The translations under genes and the position numbers were made by a program. DNA of 64,000 nucleotides from Alteromonas salexigens. Lineage in GTDB: Bacteria; Pseudomonadota; Gammaproteobacteria; Enterobacterales; Alteromonadaceae. Numbering within the stretch: the first letter of the stretch is position 1; each line of letters begins with the position of its first letter. The stretch is taken from NCBI RefSeq assembly GCF_025628895.1, contig NZ_JAOTJC010000004.1, positions 300,388 through 364,387 of the forward strand, in the 5' to 3' direction. Below, piece by piece: positions 55,803 through 64,000 of this stretch. The notes below the pieces were generated by a model. The model saw nothing but the letters and a program-made list of their open reading frames with translations, did no database searches and was not told the origin of the DNA.

Positions 55803-57845
55803 ATGAGGCGATCCAGCCATTCATTGTTTTCTAAGATCAGCACTGCGCTGTGCGCCGCGCTGCTGACCGTGTCGGCCACTGCCGCCGAATACATGCCCAA
55901 TTTTAAAGACACCGATATTAACGAATTCATTAATATTGTTGGCAAGAACCTGGAACGCACCATCATTGTCGATCCTAACGTGCGCGGCAAAATCAGCGTA
56001 CGCAGCTACGACATGCTCAATGAAGATCAGTATTATCAGTTCTTCCTGAACGTGCTGCAGGTGTACGACTTTGCGGTTGTAGAAATGCCCAGCGGCATTC
56101 TAAAAGTAGTGCGCTCTAAAGATGCCAAAACCTCGAACATTCCGGTGGTCGAAAATGCCGCCAGCGATGGTGACGAGTTTATTACCCGGGTAGTCCCTGT
56201 TTACAACGTACCGGTTCGTGAACTGGCGCCAATCCTGCGACAGCTTAACGATCAGGCCGGCGGTGGTAACGTGGTAAGCCACGATCCCTCCAACGTAATG
56301 ATGCTGACCGGTCGTGCGGCGGTGGTAAACCGTCTGGTGGAGATCATCGAACGGGTCGACCGCGCCGGCGATGAAGAAGTGGAAATTGTAAAACTCCGCT
56401 ATGCGTCTGCCTCTGAAATGGTACGTATCATCGACTCCATTAATAAGTCCCAGGGTAAAGCCAATACTGGCGCTAAATCAGAGCCACGGGTCGTGGCTGA
56501 TGATCGTACTAACTCGGTCATTGTCAGTGGCGATGTGAAAGCCCGCCAACGCCTGATTAACCTCATTCAGCGGATGGATCAGGAGCTGGAAAGCAACGGC
56601 AATACCCGGGTTATCTTCCTGAATTACGCCAAAGCAGAAGACCTGGTGAAAGTATTGCAGGGGGTTTCCGCCAGTATTCAGGCCGAAGAGCAGGGCAGCG
56701 GCCAGACCCGCCGTTCCAGTTCTAATCGGGAAGTGAGCATTGATGCCCACGAAGACTCTAATGCTGTGGTCATTACCGCCGAACCCGACATGATGCGCTC
56801 GCTGGAAGACGTGATTCGCCAGCTTGATGTACGCCGGGCACAGGTACAGGTAGAAGCGATTATTGTGGAAGTCTTTGAAGGCGACGGCACCACTCTGGGT
56901 GTGCAGTGGGTCTCTGAAGAAGGGGGCGGTACCCAGTTTACTAACGGCGTAGTGCCGGTAGGATCCTTAGGCGTGGCCCTGCGACAGGCCGAAGATCGTG
57001 AAGTAAACCGCACCAACGTAACCGCTAACGGTGAAGTGGTGGAGTCTACTGATACAGTGGAAGGCAACCTGACCCCACTGGCCAATCTGCTGGGCGGTGC
57101 CAACGGGCTGATTGCCGGTGTGATCCGCGACGGCTGGGGTGCCGTGGTGCAGGCCGTCAGTAACGACACCAATTCCAATATCCTGGCCACGCCACATCTG
57201 ACCACCATGGATAACGAAGAAGCGTTCTTCATCGTGGGTCAGGAAGTACCGATTATCACCGGTACCACCACCGGCGATAATAACTCCAACCCGTTTACTA
57301 CCGTGGAACGTCAGGAAGTGGGCGTGAAGCTGAAAGTTACGCCACAAATTAATGAAGGTGACGCAGTGCAGCTGCTTATAGAGCAGGAAGTGTCCAGCGT
57401 CAGCGGCGCCACCTCGGTGGATATTTCTATCAATAAACGGGAAATAAAAACCACGGTCATCGTCGATGACGGCGGTACCATTGTACTGGGCGGGCTAATT
57501 GACGAAGACGTGCAGGAGTCGGTGTCGAAGGTACCCCTACTGGGCGATATCCCCATCTTAGGTCACCTGTTTAAGACCACTTCGACCAGTAAGCGCAAGC
57601 GTAATCTGATGGTGTTCCTGAAGCCCACCATTGTGCGTGATGGCGTGACTATGAATGAAATCAGTCACCGCAAGTACAATTACATTCGCGCACTGCAGCT
57701 TAAACGCCAGCAAGAAGGCGTGTCGCTGATGCCAAACGAGCATGGCCCGAGCATGCCGAAATGGGACGACGCACTGGCGCTGCCGCCGTCGTTCGAAGAG
57801 TACATCATGCAGAAAGAAGGCCTGAGTAGCGAGGAAGACGAATAG
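55803..57845 (+). CDS. gspD: Type II secretion outer-membrane secretin GspD
   Basis: Forms the 15-meric outer-membrane channel. 680 residues: signal peptide ending TAAEYM, N0 domain ([18 protein letters not shown]), N1-N3 repeats ([51 protein letters not shown]), and the secretin domain with [18 protein letters not shown] and [13 protein letters not shown]. The end is acidic (GLSSEEDE). It starts 20 bases after gspC and its stop is three bases before gspE. Confidence 0.98.
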   Translation: MRRSSHSLFSKISTALCAALLTVSATAAEYMPNFKDTDINEFINIVGKNLERTIIVDPNVRGKISVRSYDMLNEDQYYQFFLNVLQVYDFAVVEMPSGILKVVRSKDAKTSNIPVVENAASDGDEFITRVVPVYNVPVRELAPILRQLNDQAGGGNVVSHDPSNVMMLTGRAAVVNRLVEIIERVDRAGDEEVEIVKLRYASASEMVRIIDSINKSQGKANTGAKSEPRVVADDRTNSVIVSGDVKARQRLINLIQRMDQELESNGNTRVIFLNYAKAEDLVKVLQGVSASIQAEEQGSGQTRRSSSNREVSIDAHEDSNAVVITAEPDMMRSLEDVIRQLDVRRAQVQVEAIIVEVFEGDGTTLGVQWVSEEGGGTQFTNGVVPVGSLGVALRQAEDREVNRTNVTANGEVVESTDTVEGNLTPLANLLGGANGLIAGVIRDGWGAVVQAVSNDTNSNILATPHLTTMDNEEAFFIVGQEVPIITGTTTGDNNSNPFTTVERQEVGVKLKVTPQINEGDAVQLLIEQEVSSVSGATSVDISINKREIKTTVIVDDGGTIVLGGLIDEDVQESVSKVPLLGDIPILGHLFKTTSTSKRKRNLMVFLKPTIVRDGVTMNEISHRKYNYIRALQLKRQQEGVSLMPNEHGPSMPKWDDALALPPSFEEYIMQKEGLSSEEDE

Positions 57846-57847
57846 CC

Positions 57848-59416
57848 ATGGCCGACCACGATGAACAGCTAGCCAGTGTGGCAATGGCCGCGCAGGAAGA
57901 TGCGCTGGAGGCCATGCCAGACGAGGACAGCACCCCAGAGGACGGCGGCCCGCGCCAGCTCAGCTTTGGTTTTGCCAAGCGTAACCATGTGTTGCTGGAG
58001 ACCAATGAGACCCCGGCGGTGCTGTATTACACCATCGACACTCCGTTCACCGTGTTTGCGGAAATCCGGCGGTTCTTTGGTGAGCCCTTTGTACCAAAAG
58101 AAATTGAAGTCGATCAGTTCGAACATCTGCTGACCTCGGCATTCCAGCGCGACAGCTCGGCCGCCAAGCAGTTAATGGAAGATCTGGGCAACGAGAGCGA
58201 CTTATTCGCGCTGGCCGATGAACTGCCAGACACTGAAGATCTGCTCGACAGCGAAGATGATGCGCCTATTATCAAGCTCATTAACGCCATGCTGGGTGAA
58301 GCCATCAAAGAAGGGGCTTCGGATATCCATATCGAGACCTTCGAAAACCAGCTGGTTGTGCGTTTCCGGGTGGATGGGGTCCTGCGGGAAATTCTGCGCC
58401 CCAACCGCAAGCTGTCTTCCATGCTGGTATCGCGGATAAAGGTTATGGCCAAACTCGACATAGCCGAAAAACGGGTGCCTCAGGATGGCCGGATTACCCT
58501 GCGGATTGCCGGTCGGGCAGTGGATGTGCGGGTATCAACCATGCCTTCCAGCCATGGCGAGCGGGTTGTACTGCGTTTGCTGGACAAAAATAACGCCCGC
58601 CTGAATCTGGAAGATTTGGGTATGACCAAGGTTAATCGCGACCACTTCTCTACGCTTATCCGGAAACCCCACGGCATTATTCTGGTCACCGGTCCCACCG
58701 GCTCGGGTAAAAGTACCACCCTGTATGCCGGGTTGTCGGAGATCAATTCGAAAGACCGCAACATTCTCACCGTGGAAGATCCGATTGAATTTGATCTGGC
58801 AGGCATCGGCCAGACCCAGGTTAATCCGCGGGTAGATATGACGTTCGCCCGTGGGCTGCGCGCTATTTTGCGTCAGGACCCGGACGTGGTGATGGTGGGG
58901 GAAATCCGGGATATTGAAACCGCTCAGATTGCGGTACAGGCCAGTTTGACCGGTCACCTGGTGTTATCTACCCTGCATACCAACACCGCCGCCGGCGCCA
59001 TTACCCGGTTAGAAGACATGGGCATTGAGCCGTTTCTGTTATCTTCCAGTTTGCTGGCGGTACTGTCACAGCGACTGGTACGTACCTTGTGCAATGATTG
59101 CAAAACTGCCCATGCTCCGACGGATCAAGAAATTGCTATTTTAGGGGTTACTGACCAGACCGCTATGCCGACTATCTATTCCCCAAAAGGGTGTGCGGCG
59201 TGCAACCAGACCGGCTACCGGGGACGTACAGGCATCCACGAATTATTGATGGTGGACGAGTCCATTCGCGCAATGATGCATGAAGGACACGGTGAACAGG
59301 TCATTGAAAAGCACATTCGCCAGACCACCCCGAGCATCCGAGAAGATGGCTGCCGTAAGGTGCTGGCCGGCGTGACCTCGCTGGAAGAAGTCCTGCGGGT
59401 AACCAGAGAAGACTGA
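57848..59416 (+). CDS. gspE: Type II secretion ATPase GspE
   Basis: Cytoplasmic hexameric ATPase that drives pseudopilus assembly. 522 residues. N-terminal domain for GspL binding, Walker [16 protein letters not shown] (Lys288), Asp box and Walker [13 protein letters not shown], His box [15 protein letters not shown], and the zinc-binding tetracysteine [10 protein letters not shown] and [13 protein letters not shown]. The first ~90 residues contain an acidic linker ([18 protein letters not shown]) that is longer than in many homologues. Confidence 0.98.
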   Translation: MADHDEQLASVAMAAQEDALEAMPDEDSTPEDGGPRQLSFGFAKRNHVLLETNETPAVLYYTIDTPFTVFAEIRRFFGEPFVPKEIEVDQFEHLLTSAFQRDSSAAKQLMEDLGNESDLFALADELPDTEDLLDSEDDAPIIKLINAMLGEAIKEGASDIHIETFENQLVVRFRVDGVLREILRPNRKLSSMLVSRIKVMAKLDIAEKRVPQDGRITLRIAGRAVDVRVSTMPSSHGERVVLRLLDKNNARLNLEDLGMTKVNRDHFSTLIRKPHGIILVTGPTGSGKSTTLYAGLSEINSKDRNILTVEDPIEFDLAGIGQTQVNPRVDMTFARGLRAILRQDPDVVMVGEIRDIETAQIAVQASLTGHLVLSTLHTNTAAGAITRLEDMGIEPFLLSSSLLAVLSQRLVRTLCNDCKTAHAPTDQEIAILGVTDQTAMPTIYSPKGCAACNQTGYRGRTGIHELLMVDESIRAMMHEGHGEQVIEKHIRQTTPSIREDGCRKVLAGVTSLEEVLRVTRED

Positions 59417-59417
59417 T

Positions 59418-60638
59418 ATGGCCGCATTTGCATACAAGGCGGTGACCAACCGGGGCAAAAACACCAGCGGCGTGCTGGAAGGTGACAATGCCCGGCAGGT
59501 ACGGGCGCAACTGCGCGATAAAGGCCTTATCCCCATGGAAGTGGAGCAGGTGGCAGAGCGCACCAGTAATAAAAGCGCTCGCTTTACCCTGTTTCAGCCC
59601 CGGGTCTCTGCCTCTGATCTTGCCCTGCTGACCCGTCAGCTGGCCACCCTGGTCGAATCAGCCCTGCCCATCGAAGAAGCGCTGCTGGCCGTGGCCGAGC
59701 AATGCGAAAAGCCCCGTCAGAAAAATATGATGATGGCGGTGCGCAGTAAGGTCGTAGAGGGGCACGGACTGGCCGATGCGTTATCAGAATTCCCCAGCGT
59801 GTTTGACGATCTCTACCGCGCCATGGTGGCGGCCGGTGAAAAGTCCGGTCACCTTGATACGGTACTGAACCGGCTGGCCGACTACACCGAGAAACGCCAG
59901 CAGACCCGCAGCCAGATTATTCAGGCGTTAATCTACCCGTCGCTGATGATGTTTTTTGCACTCGGGATTGTATTGTTATTGCTGACCGTGGTGGTGCCTA
60001 AAATTGTCGGGCAATTCGACCACATGGGGCAGGATTTGCCCACTATCACCCAGGTTCTGATCAGTATCAGCACCTGGCTTCAGAATTACGGCCTGGTCCT
60101 GTTAGGGGCCATTGCTATCATGGTGCTGTTAATTCAGCGCCTGCTTAAGCAAAAGGCCATGAAGCTGCGTTATCACCGGCTGCTGTTACGTCTGCCACTC
60201 ATTGGCAAGGTCTCCCGCGGGCTGAATACGGCGCGCTTTGCCCGCACGCTGAGTATTCTGACCGCCAGTGCGGTACCGCTGCTTGAGTCCATGCGTATTT
60301 CCAGTGATGTACTGGAAAACCAGCATATTAAAAATCAGGTAGCCGAGGCGGCAGTCAACGTCAAAGAAGGCTCCAGCCTGCGTGCCGCGCTGGACAACAC
60401 TAAAATGTTTCCGCCCATGATGATGCATATGATTGCGTCAGGCGAAAAGTCCGGTGAGCTGCAACAAATGCTCGGCCGCGCGGCGGATAATCAGGACAGG
60501 GAATTCGAAGCCCTGGTTGGGGTCTCACTAAAAGTATTTGAGCCGTTACTTATCGTGTCCATGGCGGGCATTGTGCTGTTTATCGTCATGGCCATTCTGC
60601 AACCCATTCTCGCTTTGAACAACATGGTGAATATTTAA
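59418..60638 (+). CDS. gspF: Type II secretion inner-membrane protein GspF
   Basis: Polytopic platform protein. 406 residues with two homologous halves (FTLFQPRVSASDLALLTRQLATLVESALPIEEAL and RFARTLSILTASAVPLLESMRI) and three membrane segments, the last FIVMAILQPILALNNMV. It starts immediately after gspE and its last base is shared with the gspG ATG. Confidence 0.98.
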   Translation: MAAFAYKAVTNRGKNTSGVLEGDNARQVRAQLRDKGLIPMEVEQVAERTSNKSARFTLFQPRVSASDLALLTRQLATLVESALPIEEALLAVAEQCEKPRQKNMMMAVRSKVVEGHGLADALSEFPSVFDDLYRAMVAAGEKSGHLDTVLNRLADYTEKRQQTRSQIIQALIYPSLMMFFALGIVLLLLTVVVPKIVGQFDHMGQDLPTITQVLISISTWLQNYGLVLLGAIAIMVLLIQRLLKQKAMKLRYHRLLLRLPLIGKVSRGLNTARFARTLSILTASAVPLLESMRISSDVLENQHIKNQVAEAAVNVKEGSSLRAALDNTKMFPPMMMHMIASGEKSGELQQMLGRAADNQDREFEALVGVSLKVFEPLLIVSMAGIVLFIVMAILQPILALNNMVNI

Positions 60639-61075
60639 TGAAAACACTCTCCCGTACCGCTGGATTCAGCTTAATAGAAGTGATGGTCGTTTTGCTGATC
60701 ATCGGAATTATGGCTTCCATGGTGGCGCCGCAAATTTTGGGTAACCAGGAAGAAGCGCAATTGAAAAAAGCGGCTGTGGATATCCAGCAGCTGGAAAGCG
60801 CGCTGGAAATGTACAAACTACGCAATAACCGCTTCCCTACAACCGAACAGGGTCTGGATGCGCTGGTCACAGCCCCTACTATTGACCCGATCCCACGCAA
60901 TTATCCTGAAGATGGCTTTATCAAACGCCTGCCTGAAGATCCCTGGGGCAACCCGTATACGCTGATCAGCCCCGGAGAAATGGGTAGCTTAGACATCTTC
61001 TCTGACGGACCGGATGGTGAGCCGGGAACCGATGACGACATTGGTAACTGGAACATCAACGAATACCTGAACTAA
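60638..61075 (+). CDS. gspG: Major pseudopilin GspG
   Basis: Main subunit of the T2SS pseudopilus. 145 residues. Prepilin cleavage site G/FSLIEVMVVLLIIGIMASMV after a short basic leader (KTLSRTAG), with Glu5 kept. The C-terminal loop DGPDGEPGTDDDIGNWN contains the conserved calcium-binding acidic residues. Closely spaced in the operon. Confidence 0.98.
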   Translation: MKTLSRTAGFSLIEVMVVLLIIGIMASMVAPQILGNQEEAQLKKAAVDIQQLESALEMYKLRNNRFPTTEQGLDALVTAPTIDPIPRNYPEDGFIKRLPEDPWGNPYTLISPGEMGSLDIFSDGPDGEPGTDDDIGNWNINEYLN

Positions 61076-61088
61076 GCCGCAGGTTCTG

Positions 61089-61724
61089 ATGCGTACACCT
61101 CGCCGTAACGCCCCGCAGACTGCGCGGGGTTTTACGTTACTGGAAGTCATGCTGGTGCTCTTGTTGATGGGGCTGGCAGCCGGCTACGTGGTGTTTAATG
61201 CATTTGGGGCCAGCCAGAGCGATTTACTCAAAGCCCAGGCCAAGCGAATGCAGGTGATCATCGACATGGCCAGCGACTTTGCGGTGCTCAATCAGCAACA
61301 ATTAGGCCTGCGTCTGGAAGAAGCAGATAACGAATATTACTTCGTGTATCTGGATGATGAGGACGAATGGCAGCGCCTGGAAGACGAAGACATCTATCAG
61401 CCACATACGCTGCCGGAGACCTTTACACTGAAGCTGAATCTGGATGATTTACCCTGGGAAACCGAAAACCAGCTGTTTGACCGGGAAATTTTCGATGAAA
61501 CCCTGAGTGTCTCGGAGGAAGGGGTGGAGATCGGCAACGAAGAAGACAAGCCGCTGCCGCCGCCCCAAGTACTGATCATGTCGAGCGGCGAAATTACCCC
61601 GTTTAGCCTGACCTTCGGCTACGAGCCTGGTTTCGGCAGTGAAGACCCCGCCTACTTCACACTGCAAAACAAAGATATGCCCCCCTTGGAACTCACCGGC
61701 CCGTTACCGGAGCCGCCGCTATGA
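61089..61724 (+). CDS. gspH: Minor pseudopilin GspH
   Basis: Pseudopilus component. 211 residues with prepilin site G/FTLLEVMLVLLLMGLAAGYVV after an arginine-rich leader (MRTPRRNAPQTARG). The soluble domain is acidic and ends with proline-rich LTGPLPEPPL. It overlaps gspI by four bases. Confidence 0.94.
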   Translation: MRTPRRNAPQTARGFTLLEVMLVLLLMGLAAGYVVFNAFGASQSDLLKAQAKRMQVIIDMASDFAVLNQQQLGLRLEEADNEYYFVYLDDEDEWQRLEDEDIYQPHTLPETFTLKLNLDDLPWETENQLFDREIFDETLSVSEEGVEIGNEEDKPLPPPQVLIMSSGEITPFSLTFGYEPGFGSEDPAYFTLQNKDMPPLELTGPLPEPPL

Positions 61725-62116
61725 CGGGCGCAGTTCATCAGCGCGGCATGACGCTGCTGGAAGTGATGGTGGCCTTATTGATATTTGCGCTCACCGGTTC
61801 AGCCATCCTCAAAGCCGCCGGCGACCACTTAAGCAGTGTGGGCCAGGTGGAAGAGATCACCTTTGCCAACTGGGTCGCCAGTAACCGGCTCAATCAGCTT
61901 AAAATGACCGATACCTGGCCCCCCAAAAACAACCAGAAAGGCAGCATGGAAATGGCTGACCGCACCTGGTACTGGCAGCAACGGGTGAAAAAAACCAATG
62001 ACAATGACCTGCGGGCGGTAGAAGTGAGCGTGGGTCTGGATGAGCAGTATGAAAGCACACTGACGCTGGTCACTACCTTTGTGGCCAAACCCGCAGGGCA
62101 GGGGCTGTCACAATGA
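61721..62116 (+). CDS. gspI: Minor pseudopilin GspI
   Basis: Tip component of the pseudopilus with GspJ and GspK. 131 residues; prepilin site G/MTLLEVMVALLIFALTGSAI. The conserved tail region includes WVASNRLNQLKM and RTWYWQQRVKKT. It overlaps both neighbours by four bases. Confidence 0.95.
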   Translation: MTGAVHQRGMTLLEVMVALLIFALTGSAILKAAGDHLSSVGQVEEITFANWVASNRLNQLKMTDTWPPKNNQKGSMEMADRTWYWQQRVKKTNDNDLRAVEVSVGLDEQYESTLTLVTTFVAKPAGQGLSQ

Positions 62117-62745
62117 AGCAACGCGGTTTTACGCTGCTGGAAATTCTCATCGCCATGGCCATCTTTACCCTGATTGGGCTGGCGTCCACGGGATTACTGA
62201 CCACCGTCATTGACAGCAACGCCCTCTCGGAATCCCGCTTCGAAAAGCTGCAACAGTTGCAACGAGCCATGCTCAGTATTGAACGGGACATTCTGCAAGC
62301 CGTGCCCCGGGCCATACGGGTCAACGGTGAGCAACAGGAAGTAGTCATGCGCGGCGGCCGGGACGACAACAGCGACGCCGACTATATCGCATTCGTGCGC
62401 AGTGGCTGGGATAACCCGCAAATGATGCTGCCTCGCAGTACCATGCAGGCAGTGGGCTATCGTCTGAATGACAATCAGCTGGAGCGGTTGTACGGTAACT
62501 ATGTGGACAGTGTGATTGGTTATGAGCCCAAAGTGCGGGTACTGCTGGAGAATGTCACCGACTTTAAGGTGGAGTTTATCGCCGCCAGTCAGGACAGCAG
62601 CCGTAACCGGCTGGGCAGTGACGAACCCCAGTGGAAAGACACCTATACCGGGACTGCGCTGCCCCGGGCGGTGGCATTTGAATTTGTCAGCGATGACTTT
62701 GGCCGGGTCCGACGGGAATTTGTACTCACCGGAGGCGGGCTGTGA
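62113..62745 (+). CDS. gspJ: Minor pseudopilin GspJ
   Basis: 210 residues; prepilin site G/FTLLEILIAMAIFTLIGLAST, then a soluble domain with LQRAMLSIERDILQAVPRAIRVNGEQQEVV and a late VAFEFVSDDFGRVRREFVLTGG, typical of GspJ. Tip complex partner of GspI and GspK. It overlaps gspI and gspK by four bases each. Confidence 0.95.
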   Translation: MKQRGFTLLEILIAMAIFTLIGLASTGLLTTVIDSNALSESRFEKLQQLQRAMLSIERDILQAVPRAIRVNGEQQEVVMRGGRDDNSDADYIAFVRSGWDNPQMMLPRSTMQAVGYRLNDNQLERLYGNYVDSVIGYEPKVRVLLENVTDFKVEFIAASQDSSRNRLGSDEPQWKDTYTGTALPRAVAFEFVSDDFGRVRREFVLTGGGL

Positions 62746-63731
62746 GAACCATGCAGCGCCAGCAAGGCGTCGCCCTGATGATTGTGCTGATGATCGTGGC
62801 GCTGGTATCGGTGCTGGCCACTGAAATGGGCAGTCGTTTGCAGCTGCAGGTGCAGCGCACCATCAATATTAAAGACAATAATCAGGCCTACTGGTACGCC
62901 ATGGGTGCCGAAGCTTTCGCCCGTAAGTCCATCGTCACCCTGATGGAAGAAACCGGCGATAAAATTACCCTGGACCAGCCCTGGGCACAGGAATTCACTT
63001 ACCCGGTCGAGGGCGGTGGGATCAATGCCCGGCTGGAAGATATTCAAAGTTGCTTTAACCTGAACGCGCTGGCTGACGGTGATGGCGCGGCAAGTTCGAA
63101 CAGTCAGCAGGTCACCCCGGCTATGGAAGCGTTTCATCGCATGTTACTGGCGCTGGAAACCAACATCGACAGTTACACGGCGGACACGGTGCGCGACAGC
63201 CTGGCCGACTGGCTGGACAGTGACGACATGATGCGTCCGTATGGCGCCGAAGACAGCGAATATGAGTCCCGGGAGCATCCTTATCTGGCCGCCAACTCTC
63301 TGATGACGGCGCAGTCTGAGCTGCGCCTGATAAACGGCGTGCAGGCCCCGCTCATGACCTTACTGGCGCCGCTGATTTGCGTGATCCCGGAAGTATCCGC
63401 CCTGAAGATTAACGTGAACACCCTGTCGCCGGAACGGGCGGCTGTGCTGGCGGGAATTACCGGCTTAACGTTACAACAGGCAACAAACATGCTGTCCAGT
63501 CGTCCCCAGGACGGCTGGGAAGATGCCAATGCCTTTCTGGCTGAACCCATGATAGAGGCGTTGAATATGACCCAGGAACAGCGGGACTGGATTGCAGTGA
63601 CAACAGAGTATTTTATTTTACACACCAAGACCCGCTACAATAAGGCATCGTTTTCCATGTCGACCTTATTTAAGGCCACCGAGTCTGGTGATGTCAGCGT
63701 GCTCAGGCGCGAGTTTGGAGGAGTAGAGTAA
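62742..63731 (+). CDS. gspK: Minor pseudopilin GspK
   Basis: Large tip pseudopilin, 329 residues. The prepilin region G/VALMIVLMIVALVSVLATEM lacks the Glu5 of other pseudopilins, as is normal for GspK. The GTG start at 62742 overlaps the gspJ stop and has GGAGG six bases upstream; an ATG at 62751 would be 15 bases from that site. Conserved features include YWYAMGAEAFAR, CFNLNAL and a helix-rich domain with INVNTLSPERAAVLAGITGL. Confidence 0.95.
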   Translation: MRTMQRQQGVALMIVLMIVALVSVLATEMGSRLQLQVQRTINIKDNNQAYWYAMGAEAFARKSIVTLMEETGDKITLDQPWAQEFTYPVEGGGINARLEDIQSCFNLNALADGDGAASSNSQQVTPAMEAFHRMLLALETNIDSYTADTVRDSLADWLDSDDMMRPYGAEDSEYESREHPYLAANSLMTAQSELRLINGVQAPLMTLLAPLICVIPEVSALKINVNTLSPERAAVLAGITGLTLQQATNMLSSRPQDGWEDANAFLAEPMIEALNMTQEQRDWIAVTTEYFILHTKTRYNKASFSMSTLFKATESGDVSVLRREFGGVE

Positions 63732-64000
63732 TGGAACAACTTCTGGTCAGGCTGGGCTCCCGAGCCACCGACCCGGTCCATTGGCTGGTGTGGTCGAGTA
63801 CCGAAGAGGAAATTATTGCGTCCGGCGAATTGCCTGACGCCGGAGAACTGAGCACGCTGTCAGAGCGGGCAGGTCAACGGCCGGTTATTACGCTGGCACC
63901 CACCAGCGACATCCTGCTGAAATGGGTTGAGCTGCCCCCGAAAGCCGGTCGCAAAATCCTCGGCGCCATTCCCTTCATGCTGGAAGAAGAACTGGCCAGC
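63731..64000 (+). CDS. gspL: Type II secretion inner-membrane protein GspL (partial, runs off window)
   Basis: First 90 codons only. MEQLLVRLGSRATDPVHWLVW followed by ELSTLSERAGQRPVITLAPTSDILLKWVELPPKAGRKIL and LEEELA is typical of the cytoplasmic actin-like domain of GspL, which recruits GspE. The ATG at 63731 shares one base with the gspK stop (TAATG). The membrane segment and periplasmic domain lie beyond base 64000. Confidence 0.95.
   Translation, partial: MEQLLVRLGSRATDPVHWLVWSSTEEEIIASGELPDAGELSTLSERAGQRPVITLAPTSDILLKWVELPPKAGRKILGAIPFMLEEELAS

Overview
The window reads as chromosome of a marine gammaproteobacterium of the order Alteromonadales (Alteromonas-like). The basis is gene content and order: aroQ-accB-accC, prmA-dusB-fis-purH-purD, ompR-envZ, hslR-hslO-pckA and a gspC-to-gspL operon, with protein sequences resembling Alteromonas, Vibrio and Shewanella homologues. 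G+C looks moderate (low to mid 50s by eye). I see no rRNA, tRNA, CRISPR array, transposase or phage gene. Species is not resolved.

Layout: the left edge (1-11 kb) holds the 5' part of glmU, a membrane diguanylate cyclase with an altered signature motif, an alkylation-repair operon (Ada/AlkA fusion, Ogt, then a drug/metabolite exporter), a secreted beta-lactamase-like serine hydrolase, biosynthetic arginine decarboxylase speA, a parvulin isomerase and several small exported or membrane proteins. At 11.4-15.1 kb is a three-subunit molybdenum hydroxylase (2Fe-2S, FAD and molybdopterin subunits) like PaoABC but without a Tat signal. At 16.2-21.4 kb are groEL/groES with a recognisable heat-shock promoter, fxsA, cutA and dsbD, followed by an M23 peptidase and the aroQ-accB-accC operon.

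From 24.8 to 37.7 kb, between accC and prmA, lies a block of mostly accessory genes: a P-type cation ATPase with a structured upstream region, a predicted outer-membrane barrel, an unknown 145-residue protein, a FAN1-type nuclease fused to a DEDDh exonuclease with an HNH protein just upstream, a CPxCG protein and flavin reductase, a Tat-exported HiPIP, a lipoprotein amidase, an S10 carboxypeptidase and an orphan solute-binding protein. From 37.9 kb conserved chromosome returns: prmA, dusB-fis, purH, an exported methyltransferase, purD, a Kv-type channel, prkB, a DUF2855 protein, ompR-envZ, an MFS carrier, pckA, hslO and hslR. From 54.9 kb to the right edge runs a type II secretion operon, gspC to gspL, cut inside gspL.

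Functional themes: protein folding and redox stress (groESL, hslO, hslR, dsbD, ppiC), DNA repair (ada-alkA, ogt, FAN1/exonuclease, HNH), purine and fatty-acid synthesis, gluconeogenesis (pckA), and secretion (T2SS plus several exported hydrolases that are plausible, unproven cargo). The most unusual items are the FAN1-DEDDh fusion with its HNH neighbour, the structured leader and small ORF upstream of the P-type ATPase, the exported methyltransferase between purH and purD, and the diguanylate cyclase with SSEEF in place of GGDEF. No wholly new multi-gene system is proven here.
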